IMG/VR virus record: IMGVR_UViG_3300033816_000119
Location: 1-20,500 of that record
Length of the DNA stretch: 20,500 bases
Strand: one strand, 5' to 3'
Source: a virus
The notes beneath the pieces are model-generated. The model saw only the letters and a program-made list of their open reading frames with translations, was not told the DNA's origin and searched no databases. The first letter of the stretch is position 1, and every line of letters starts with the position of its first letter. The translations under genes were made by a program, and so were the position numbers. Of this stretch, positions 1-6,355 are shown in pieces.

Positions 1-504
1 CGTTATAACAGTTCCATTTTGATTTACAATAGTAACTAAATTTGATGTTCCTGCATTCGTTATAGTTGAATCAAATGGTATTTGGCATCTATCATAAGTA
101 AAAGGTACTTTTAGATTTACATCAAAGTAATAACCTGCATCTTCATCATCAAATCTAGGTTCACTAAATGGATTTAAAGTAACGTTATCGCTAACTAATT
201 TCCAACCATAAATAGTAGAGTTAAGCTGTGCAATAATATCTAAACATATTTGCTGAATATCACTGAATAACTCTAACTCATTTTGTTTGCCTTTAATCAA
301 TCTATCCATTACATAGATTCTTAAAGCATGAGTATAAGCATTTCCTTGTAATACCGGTGGTTCGTAATCTACCCACATTGCAGGATATTCAGTTATTCCG
401 CTAGTCGCAAACTCAATAACACTACCATTCCCAAAAGAATTGATTTGATAATGTGCGTTTGCAATATTATTTAGGTTTTTTATTACTTGGTTTAACGTTA
501 TCAT
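1..504 (-). CDS. Neck or tail-completion-like phage protein (3' end outside window)
   Basis: I translated this by hand from an ATG at 504; the frame stays open for 168 codons to the window edge, so the C-terminus is missing. The protein starts MITLNQVIKNLNNIANAHYQ and continues with 'INSFGNG', 'YPAMWVDYEPP' and 'IYVMDRLIKGKQNELELFSD'. This pattern (short N-terminal helix, inside-FG segment, beta strands, then an N-x-x-E-x-x-S-D helix) is one I associate with small head-tail joining or tail-completion proteins of Bacteroidota phages. That is recollection of a pattern, not a database match. It is the last gene of the head/connector block, 53 bases downstream of the connector gene, which agrees with a neck role. 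It has no membrane segment or signal peptide. The reading frame is secure; the function is tentative. Confidence 0.7.
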   Translation of the reverse strand, partial: MITLNQVIKNLNNIANAHYQINSFGNGSVIEFATSGITEYPAMWVDYEPPVLQGNAYTHALRIYVMDRLIKGKQNELELFSDIQQICLDIIAQLNSTIYGWKLVSDNVTLNPFSEPRFDDEDAGYYFDVNLKVPFTYDRCQIPFDSTITNAGTSNLVTIVNQNGTVIT

Positions 505-534
505 TCAAAAATTTTTTTAATATTTCAATTTTAT

Positions 535-557
535 TAAAGAGTTTATATCCACTCTTT
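535..557 (-). terminator. Weak hairpin after the connector gene
   Basis: Directly after the TAA of the connector gene, AAAGAG (536-541) pairs with CTCTTT (552-557) around a 10-base loop. On the minus strand the stem is followed by an AT-rich stretch, not a clean T-run. It may be a weak terminator or only a chance hairpin in AT-rich DNA. Confidence 0.3.
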
Positions 558-1121
558 TTAGTAACGTTTTCTTTTTTCAAATTTTTCTTCATAGCTAAAT
601 ATTGAACGGTTACGACCTAAATAAATACTTTCTTCGTAAGAATAACCTTGTGGATAAATAGTATCAAAGCCATCGCCAGGATTATCATATAATGGGTATT
701 GGTCTGAATACTCAAATAAATAATCAATTAATCTTTTAGTGTGATACTGTGCTTTATCAGTAACTAAGTTCATAAAAGAATTTAATTCGTTAAAATCAAC
801 TCCTGTACTGTTATCACTGTTCTTTTTTACAATGTTCTTATTAGTTACCTTATAAGTTAAAAAGGGCGCAGCCTCAACCATTACCCACCATTTAAGAGCA
901 GGAATAATATAATTATCTAATAAGGTAGTGTTTAAAGCCGATAATGTATTTGTACTTACTTGGTTTATTATTTCATCATATAAACCTGAACCAATATAAT
1001 TTCTAATATGAATTTTTTGAGCTTCTTCAATAGAAATTCTTAAGTATTTTTCATCTACATTAGGGTCAACAAATGTGTAATCCTTAATGTATGTTGCTGT
1101 TAATAATAATACTGTTGCCAT
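558..1121 (-). CDS. Head-tail connector protein (DUF6712-like)
   Basis: This 187-residue protein is probably the connector that sits under the portal ring. Its N-terminal half carries 'IEEAQKIHIRNYIGSGLYDEI', a helix pattern typical of gp6-type connector proteins, and the whole chain looks mainly helical. I associate this arrangement with the DUF6712 family found largely in Bacteroidota phages. The start codon overlaps the stop of the portal gene (TAATG), so translation of the two is probably coupled, and a portal-then-connector order is the usual one. The C-terminal third is rich in Tyr, Asp and Gly and ends in a basic run, KFEKRKRY. No enzyme motif is visible. The role is inferred from the pattern and position. 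Confidence 0.7.
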   Translation of the reverse strand: MATVLLLTATYIKDYTFVDPNVDEKYLRISIEEAQKIHIRNYIGSGLYDEIINQVSTNTLSALNTTLLDNYIIPALKWWVMVEAAPFLTYKVTNKNIVKKNSDNSTGVDFNELNSFMNLVTDKAQYHTKRLIDYLFEYSDQYPLYDNPGDGFDTIYPQGYSYEESIYLGRNRSIFSYEEKFEKRKRY

Positions 1122-3061
1122 TATTTTTTAATTTTTACAACGTTAGCACTCCAAATATGTCTGCAAAATGGTGTTCTTGTTTGACCACCTTTGCGAGTCC
1201 ACCAACCACCTCTATAATTCCAAACATCATAACCTACTATCTTACTAATCTGTTCTATTTGCGCTCTTGAATACATTTTATTTGCATCCAATAACTTAAC
1301 ACAGAACTCTCTTGAATTTCGTTTGTCAGGTTTTACTCCTGTTCTCCATTCATAAGTGTACATAATTTTGTAATCTTCGGTATCTGTGCCTATTTTGTTT
1401 GATGTTCTAATAGCTTCGGTTGTTGGTACTCTAATATCTTTTTTTTGTCCGCCTGTGTTTGTTTCTTTAACCTTAATTAGTTCTTCTTTAACCATGTCAT
1501 TGATTAAGTCTGCAACTCTATCTTCTTTAATTCTTAAAGTATCTGCAATGGTCTTATTATCCATTAATGGGTCTTTATCTAATAAGCCAACAATGTCTCT
1601 TTTAATTTGTTTGCTTAATGGACTTACATCGACTGCAAACTCAAAGCGATTATCCTCGTTCATGAAGGTTTGCTCAATAACTTCGTAATTTTCTCTATCA
1701 TCTCCAAACATTTTAAAGATTTCAATTACTTCATCAATTTCACTTTGAGAAGTAAAAGAATGTTCACATACATGGTCGTCAAATGCAAAAGAATGTTTAC
1801 ATACATGGTCGTCAAATCTATGGATAGCACTTGAAACAATAGGCTTAACTTCTTCTTCTAAAGGTGGTAATCCATACATTTCACGAACCTCATTTTTAGT
1901 CATTACCTTAATCTTTTCTTCAATAGGTAACTGCTCTTCGATAGGATCTAACTCTTTTAAATAAATACGATTTGAAAATCCTTTTAATTTAAGTAAGTAG
2001 TTAAAGTCTTTCTCAATTTCAGCTTGATTAGGAATGATGTAAGTATTTTTATAAAGTTCGTAAGAATCATTTATTTGGTCTTTCGTGCCTAATTCCCCTG
2101 CTGTTTTTATTCCTACTAGCATAGGGTTAGGAATGTGATGTCCGATAATTAGTTCTTGAATAACTTGGTCGTTCAATTCTGTTAGTTGAGAATCTACATT
2201 TTGAGGTGTTAAATGTTCAATTGTTGGAGCAGAATCTTTATTGCCACTAAATGTTATTAGTAAGCTGTTTGCTCTATCTGTGCCTGTGAATTTCTCTTTT
2301 AGTCTTGCTTCAATTTCTTCTTTTTCTTCTTCGGTTGGTCTGCCATTTGAGAAGTTAAGAATAGTTCCTGCATTAAAACCACTTTTAATTGCATTTAAAC
2401 GATAATTAGACAATTCAACATCTACTTCTGCATACACAGCCGAAGCCGCATAATCAGGCAAAGGATAAGCATCTAAATCAGGTCTGTATTCTTTTGAAAC
2501 AAATATTTGTCTGCCTGTTGGTTTCTCAGGATCAAACAAAGGGATGTATTCTAAATCGGTTTCTTCGGGACTTTGTTTTTGTTTACTCCAGTCTTTTGAA
2601 TACCAATAGCCATCTGCATCTTTTGCCTTTCTTAAATTGTTATAAGGAAAATGTAAAACCTCAAAGTTGTTACCTGCTTTATTCCAAATTACTTCTAAAT
2701 AATAACCACCAAATAATTTTTTATCTAAAACACATTTTTTTACAATGTCTTTTAAAGTATCAAAATTTGTATTCTCTTTATTTATAAAGTCATTAGCTAG
2801 TGCAATGTCTTGAATTGATAAATCAGTACTATCAAAGCCAACACCAGCACCGCAAATGTATAAAACCTTGCCGTTAATAAAAGCATTATGCTTAGAGCTA
2901 CGATTGAATAAATAAAGTAAGTAACCAGGATAGTTATTATAGTAACCACCTTCTTTATCTGCTCCATAAATTATCCATTCTTTTGATTTTTCTTCTTTAA
3001 ATACAGGTGTTTTGTGTGCCTGTAGTTTAAGATTAATTACATCATATATATTATTCTCCAT
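1121..3061 (-). CDS. Portal protein fused to a Mu-F-like minor-head domain
   Basis: The 646-residue protein forms the portal ring through which DNA enters the capsid. Residues 1 to about 400 look like a portal core, with 'YLLYLFNRSSKHNAFINGK' near the start, a segment rich in charged helices around 240-260, and 'ELIIGHHIPNPMLVGI' in the middle. A linker at about 415-436 holds an 11-residue tandem repeat. Residues of about 480-555 look like a winged-helix unit ('KTIADTLRIKEDRVADLIND'). Residues of about 565-646 match the phage Mu gpF-like minor-head pattern: 'NSREFCVKLL', 'NYRGGWW', then 'CRHIW'. Portals with this tail are known to me from Bacteroidota phages. The start overlaps the upstream gene by 11 bases. 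Unusually, the gene lies downstream of the capsid gene. The portal call is firm; the domain borders are estimates. Confidence 0.88.
   Translation of the reverse strand: MENNIYDVINLKLQAHKTPVFKEEKSKEWIIYGADKEGGYYNNYPGYLLYLFNRSSKHNAFINGKVLYICGAGVGFDSTDLSIQDIALANDFINKENTNFDTLKDIVKKCVLDKKLFGGYYLEVIWNKAGNNFEVLHFPYNNLRKAKDADGYWYSKDWSKQKQSPEETDLEYIPLFDPEKPTGRQIFVSKEYRPDLDAYPLPDYAASAVYAEVDVELSNYRLNAIKSGFNAGTILNFSNGRPTEEEKEEIEARLKEKFTGTDRANSLLITFSGNKDSAPTIEHLTPQNVDSQLTELNDQVIQELIIGHHIPNPMLVGIKTAGELGTKDQINDSYELYKNTYIIPNQAEIEKDFNYLLKLKGFSNRIYLKELDPIEEQLPIEEKIKVMTKNEVREMYGLPPLEEEVKPIVSSAIHRFDDHVCKHSFAFDDHVCEHSFTSQSEIDEVIEIFKMFGDDRENYEVIEQTFMNEDNRFEFAVDVSPLSKQIKRDIVGLLDKDPLMDNKTIADTLRIKEDRVADLINDMVKEELIKVKETNTGGQKKDIRVPTTEAIRTSNKIGTDTEDYKIMYTYEWRTGVKPDKRNSREFCVKLLDANKMYSRAQIEQISKIVGYDVWNYRGGWWTRKGGQTRTPFCRHIWSANVVKIKK
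1754..1817 (-). repeat. In-frame tandem duplication, 33-bp period, inside the portal gene
   Basis: Bases 1754-1784 and 1787-1817 are the same 31-base segment with one mismatch (c at 1765, t at 1798), offset by 33 bases. They encode two copies of an 11-residue unit, FDDHVCKHSFA and FDDHVCEHSFT, in the linker after the portal core. The near identity suggests a recent slippage duplication. Confidence 0.95.
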
Positions 3062-3449
3062 AAGTTATAATCGTTTTGTTTTGATTATCGTAAGCATTAA
3101 CAACAGGCAAAGGACTTTCTACTTTTACCATTCCTATTTCAAGTAAGCCATCTGCATTTGCAACGTTTAAATTACTTGAACTTGTTTGTTGGTAAATAGC
3201 ATATTCATAAAATCCTGTTTCCGGCAAAGATACAATTCCACTTGTTAAATTAGTAACTCCTGTTGTTTCAGTTATTAAAAATTTATTGAAACGAGTAGGA
3301 AAGCCACTTACATCACTTGAAATGAAATTAACTGTACTCATTAACACTTGATGTTTAAAGCTAAATAAATAGTAAGGATTATTTAAAGTAACTTTTTCTG
3401 TTAATGTAAATACTAGAAAATTATTTTGTCCTTTATTTATTATTTGCAT
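3051..3449 (-). CDS. Small virion protein of unknown role
   Basis: I do not recognise a named family for this 132-residue protein. It is predicted to be nearly all beta strand, with no Cys and no membrane segment. It contains 'FPTRFNKFLITE', then 'GFYEYAIYQQTSSSNLN' and a strand around 'GMVKVESPLP'. The F-N-K-F and G-F-Y-x-Y-x-I-Y elements recur, in my recollection, in small structural proteins of Bacteroidota phages near the portal or tail tube. It sits between the possible tail-tube gene and the portal gene and overlaps the portal start by 11 bases, so it is probably made together with the portal. A copy of the GGTACTT element lies 9 bases before its ATG. It could be a head decoration or neck component. 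Confidence 0.7.
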   Translation of the reverse strand: MQIINKGQNNFLVFTLTEKVTLNNPYYLFSFKHQVLMSTVNFISSDVSGFPTRFNKFLITETTGVTNLTSGIVSLPETGFYEYAIYQQTSSSNLNVANADGLLEIGMVKVESPLPVVNAYDNQNKTIITYGE

Positions 3450-3457
3450 ATTTTAAA

Positions 3458-3464
3458 AAGTACC
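3458..3464 (-). promoter_or_regulatory. GGTACTT element before a start codon
   Basis: The minus strand reads GGTACTTTTTAAAATATG up to the start at 3449, almost the same as the sequence before the chaperone gene at 13568. The role is unknown; it may belong to the 5' leader, a promoter or an RNA processing site. Confidence 0.4.
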
Positions 3465-3465
3465 A

Positions 3466-3495
3466 TAAAAACAAAAGGTTGCATTTCTGCAACCT
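3466..3495 (-). terminator. Rho-independent-type hairpin after the 169-residue structural gene
   Basis: AGGTTGCA (3476-3483) and TGCAACCT (3488-3495) are perfect inverted copies around a TTTC loop. On the minus strand the stem is followed by TTTGTTTTTATGG, a T-rich tail. It lies 26 bases after the stop of the gene ending at 3521, in the right place for an intrinsic terminator or a 3'-end stabilising hairpin. Confidence 0.7.
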
Positions 3496-3520
3496 CTCGA
3501 AAATCAAACGAACAGGAAAA

Positions 3521-4030
3521 TTATATAATGCCTGAAATAACTCCTGAATTTACTTTGTTTGCAGGTAAAGGTTCTTTGCCTGTTAAAGTAATTGAGTAGC
3601 CATTTTTATCACCCATTGCTTTGCCAGTTGATGAAGTTCCTGCTGTTAAGTGCATTGCTCTTGTTTCACCTGCTAAGTGATAAACATCATCTGCATCTTG
3701 AACAATAACCATCAATCTGTTTTGTGTTAGTAAACGAACAATATTACGATTTTTAGCAGTCATTTTATAAACTGAAAAAACTAATGTTTGTTCGTAAAAA
3801 GTTGTACCATTTTCAATTGATACAGTTGCATTTTCGTCAAATTGTGCATCTTCTAACTCAACCTCAACAGTCCAGAATTTTTTTCCTGCTACCATTGTGA
3901 TTCCACTAACTTGACCTGATGAAGCTGTAATTGTTGTAACATTGGCAAACTCTGTAAGATATATTTTCTTTACACCTCCCGCACCTTGGCGACAGTCTAG
4001 TGTTAATCCTTCAATAATATTACAAGGCAT
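3521..4030 (-). CDS. Virion structural protein, possibly the tail tube
   Basis: This 169-residue, beta-rich protein has no enzyme motif. It starts with 'MPCNIIEGLTLDCRQGAGGVK', and near the C-terminus has 'GKAMGDKNGYSITLTGKEPLPA'. The second element resembles the G-Y-x-x-T-x-x-G-x-E segment I associate with tail tube or major structural proteins of Bacteroidota phages. It follows the major capsid gene and, like it, is bracketed by a strong hairpin. That would fit a protein made in many copies. No other tail tube candidate is visible in the tail block, which supports this reading, but a capsid decoration or cement protein would fit too. Upstream lies a 16-base perfect palindrome of T4A4 blocks (4032-4047) ending one base before the ATG. 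Confidence 0.6.
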   Translation of the reverse strand: MPCNIIEGLTLDCRQGAGGVKKIYLTEFANVTTITASSGQVSGITMVAGKKFWTVEVELEDAQFDENATVSIENGTTFYEQTLVFSVYKMTAKNRNIVRLLTQNRLMVIVQDADDVYHLAGETRAMHLTAGTSSTGKAMGDKNGYSITLTGKEPLPANKVNSGVISGII

Positions 4031-4031
4031 G

Positions 4032-4067
4032 TTTTAAAATTTTAAAAGGGAGCTTTTACACTCCCTT
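4032..4067 (-). terminator. Hairpin with T-rich tail after the major capsid gene
   Basis: AAGGGAG (4046-4052) pairs with CTCCCTT (4061-4067) around an 8-base loop, giving a GC-rich stem in AT-rich surroundings. On the minus strand it is followed by TTTAAAATTTTAAAAC. It begins 8 bases after the capsid stop and ends just before the next ATG, so any termination must be partial or the next gene must be otherwise transcribed. Confidence 0.65.
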
Positions 4068-4075
4068 GGTTAATA

Positions 4076-5041
4076 TTAAGCGTTAGTGTATTGAACAACG
4101 TGGTCGATGAATTTAACTGCTACTCCAGCCTTAAATGCACCAAATAAACGCCATACGCGCGAGTCTTTTGAATACCATGCCTCGATGTTTTCTAAGTCTG
4201 ATTGTAAGTCAGTACCGAATACTAAGTTAGAAGCGTAAGTTGCGATAATACGATTTTTTACTGCTGTTGGTACTGAACCTGTATCAACTGCTGCATCACT
4301 TAATCCTGGTACGCCTACAACCTTCATGTTAGTACCTGGATACATTAATTCCCAATTGTTCCAAACATTATCAGTTGTGTATTGTGAACCATAAATTCCG
4401 TAAGTTGATGTAATCTTAGCAGCTAATAATCTGAAAGTATCATAACCACAGAAAGCAACGATTGGTTCGTTTGCAATTGCAGCTGAAGGTACTTTTGCGT
4501 AAATGTCATCAAAAATAGTTAATACGTTTGTTGCATTTAAAGTAGATGCTGTTGCTGCTACTGCTGTTCCTGCTGTGTCAATTGTTGCTAACCAACCATT
4601 CATTTGTTTTAATACAGTTGAGTTAGTGTAAGTAGTTTTACCTGCCCAAATCATGTTCTCAACGTTACGAGCAACTTGTGCTAATTTTCTATCAATAATG
4701 TTTTGTGCAATTGATAAAGAATCATTGTTTGCTCCTGCTGGTAAATACTTTTGAGTATAGTAAGTATTTAAGTCTTTTAAACAGAATTGTTCTGCAAAGT
4801 TAATACCTACAGTTGCAATAGATACCTGTGAAAAAGTAGTAGTTCCTGAAGTTGTGAATGAACACGCTTCTGCTTGGAATGGAACTGTACTTTCTAATAC
4901 AGGGATTTTTTCTGTTGACTTGATACCTGTACGGATGTCAACTCCTTTCCCTAAGGTTACACCACCTAGTATTGCCTTGGTGATGAGGTCTGCTCTGTTT
5001 TCTTCAACATAAGCAGTCATTGAATCAAATGAAAATGCCAT
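4076..5041 (-). CDS. Major capsid protein (HK97-like fold)
   Basis: The 321-residue protein is the probable capsid shell subunit. The pattern fits HK97-fold coat proteins: an N-terminal helix with acidic residues ('SMTAYVEENRADLITKAIL'), a middle part with long helices around 'NIIDRKLAQVARNVENMIW', a run of small residues (Ala/Thr) that would form a loop, and a C-terminal strand set 'VWRLFGAFKAGVAVKF'. A 'VAFCGYDTFRLLAAKI' segment in the second half matches the A-domain helix region of such proteins. The order protease, scaffold, capsid upstream is the canonical head-assembly order and supports the call. A hairpin with a T-rich tail follows the stop at once. The base composition is richer in GC than its neighbours, as is often seen in highly expressed genes. 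Confidence 0.85.
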   Translation of the reverse strand: MAFSFDSMTAYVEENRADLITKAILGGVTLGKGVDIRTGIKSTEKIPVLESTVPFQAEACSFTTSGTTTFSQVSIATVGINFAEQFCLKDLNTYYTQKYLPAGANNDSLSIAQNIIDRKLAQVARNVENMIWAGKTTYTNSTVLKQMNGWLATIDTAGTAVAATASTLNATNVLTIFDDIYAKVPSAAIANEPIVAFCGYDTFRLLAAKITSTYGIYGSQYTTDNVWNNWELMYPGTNMKVVGVPGLSDAAVDTGSVPTAVKNRIIATYASNLVFGTDLQSDLENIEAWYSKDSRVWRLFGAFKAGVAVKFIDHVVQYTNA

Positions 5042-5061
5042 TTTGTTTTTTGTTTTATTGG

Positions 5062-5664
5062 TTAATAGTTATATACTTTTTTTCTAAATTCTTCTAAACT
5101 TGTAGTGTTTGATTTTTTAAAGTTTTCTTTTGAAGTTGACTTAGGCTCAACACTTGGAGCATCTGCAACTTTTTCAATCAATGAAAATAACTTTCTGTTT
5201 AAATCTGTTTGTGCTAAGATAGAAGCGTTTGCAGCTTCTAATGCTTGATTAGATAAACCTAATGCAGATTCTAACTTTGATAAACGCTCGTTTAATTCAG
5301 CAAACTTAGCTTCAAATTGTTCGTTATTATCGGATGCCATTTCTTCCATAACAGGTTCTTCCATTACTTCTTCAGGTTCAATGCCTTTTACAACTCCGTT
5401 TTCAACGTAAACTTTCATTGGCATTTCATTTACCATAATAACCATTTCAGTTACTTCAACTGGTAAATCCATAACACCATCAGGAGTTATAACTTGCAGT
5501 TTAGAACCAATTGCGATTTCTTCTGTATCAGTACGAACAATAGAACCGTCTTTTGCTTTGTAGTCAACAAATTTTAAGTCTTTTACTTCGTCTTGAAAAA
5601 TATCCTTAAATAATTCTTTCATATCTGAAAAAACTTCTTTGAATGTTTGTTTTTTATTTTCCAT
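5062..5664 (-). CDS. Probable scaffolding protein
   Basis: This 200-residue, strongly acidic protein is probably the internal scaffold that guides capsid assembly and is then cut out by the protease. The N-terminal part (about 1-100) has a Lys/Asp-rich helix followed by a beta section ('SKLQVITPDGVMDLPVEV'). Then comes a Glu/Met-rich stretch ('EEVMEEPVMEEM') and a predicted coiled coil at about 115-165 ('FAELNERLSKLESALG'), then a Ser/Lys-rich tail. There are no Cys residues. The gene lies directly between the protease and the capsid gene. No sequence family is recognisable, as is usual for scaffolds, so the call rests on composition, coiled coil and place. Confidence 0.65.
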   Translation of the reverse strand: MENKKQTFKEVFSDMKELFKDIFQDEVKDLKFVDYKAKDGSIVRTDTEEIAIGSKLQVITPDGVMDLPVEVTEMVIMVNEMPMKVYVENGVVKGIEPEEVMEEPVMEEMASDNNEQFEAKFAELNERLSKLESALGLSNQALEAANASILAQTDLNRKLFSLIEKVADAPSVEPKSTSKENFKKSNTTSLEEFRKKVYNY

Positions 5665-5681
5665 TGTCTTGTTTTTTTATA

Positions 5682-5688
5682 AAGTACA
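5682..5688 (-). promoter_or_regulatory. Variant GTACTT element before the scaffold gene
   Basis: The minus strand reads TGTACTTTATAAAAAAAC upstream of the ATG at 5664, differing by one base from the GGTACTT copies elsewhere. Confidence 0.3.
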
Positions 5689-5694
5689 TTAAAT

Positions 5695-6354
5695 TCATTT
5701 AGTTGCAATCTCTGCCACTTTTTTTCTCAAGTTGTGTATTCTATCGGCTAATGATTCGATAACGTTTACAGGAGCATCTTTTAGCTTTTTATGAGCAAAA
5801 GCACCCTCAACACTAAAACCTTTAAACACTCCTGTTCTAATAAAGTCATTCCAAACCTCGTTATTATCTACTTTAAAAGTTCCGAACCATGAACCCTCTG
5901 TTAATGTAGGATAGCCTTCGGGTGTTTTAATGCCTCTACTTTTGTCAATAATAAAAGATTCTACCATGTAAACTCCATCAACTTGTCTTTCGCTATCGTG
6001 CATCATATTTACATTATGAGTAAATCCTTTTTTGAAGAAACGCTGTGCTATTTTTTCAATTTGTTCTTTGTCAAACACTACATAATACTCTCCACTATCA
6101 TCCATACGATAGATGGGCAAATCGGAGATCATGAGTGCGCCGCTAATTAATCTACGTTCTTTATCTGCAAAGAATTTAAAATGCCCTTTCATGTTTTGTT
6201 CATCTTTTGGGTAATCAATATAACTTTCAAATTGATGTTCTTTAAATGCGTGCCAATTAGTTTCTATTGCAGGCTGGTCCACCAAAGCAATATACTCAAC
6301 TCCAAGTTCGTCACTATCATCAATTACTAATTTATAAACTGGTAAATTTTCCAT
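5695..6354 (-). CDS. Prohead serine protease, XkdF-like
   Basis: The 219-residue protein resembles the XkdF group of putative phage head maturation proteases (Peptidase_U35 type). Visible elements in order are 'YIALVDQPAIETNW' (15-34 region), 'ISGALMISDLPIYR' (70-83), 'YYVVFDKEQIEKIAQRFF' (90-107), 'NMMHD' with a candidate catalytic His119, 'MVESFIID' (130-137), 'EGSWFGTFKVDN' (153-164), and 'FKGFSVEGAF' with a candidate nucleophile Ser181. This His-then-Ser order is that of phage prohead proteases. The start lies 1 base after the stop of the tape measure gene and the gene precedes scaffold and capsid, as expected. The family is likely; catalytic assignment is by pattern only. Confidence 0.8.
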   Translation of the reverse strand: MENLPVYKLVIDDSDELGVEYIALVDQPAIETNWHAFKEHQFESYIDYPKDEQNMKGHFKFFADKERRLISGALMISDLPIYRMDDSGEYYVVFDKEQIEKIAQRFFKKGFTHNVNMMHDSERQVDGVYMVESFIIDKSRGIKTPEGYPTLTEGSWFGTFKVDNNEVWNDFIRTGVFKGFSVEGAFAHKKLKDAPVNVIESLADRIHNLRKKVAEIATK

Positions 6355-6355
6355 G

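Noticed and set aside
1754-1817. CRISPR-like direct repeat
   Set aside because: Two tandem copies without spacers, fully inside the portal reading frame with an 11-codon period.
1754-1817. Zinc finger made from the two C-x-H units of the portal
   Set aside because: The spacing does not match a known zinc finger class and the units arise from simple duplication; metal binding is not excluded but not supported.
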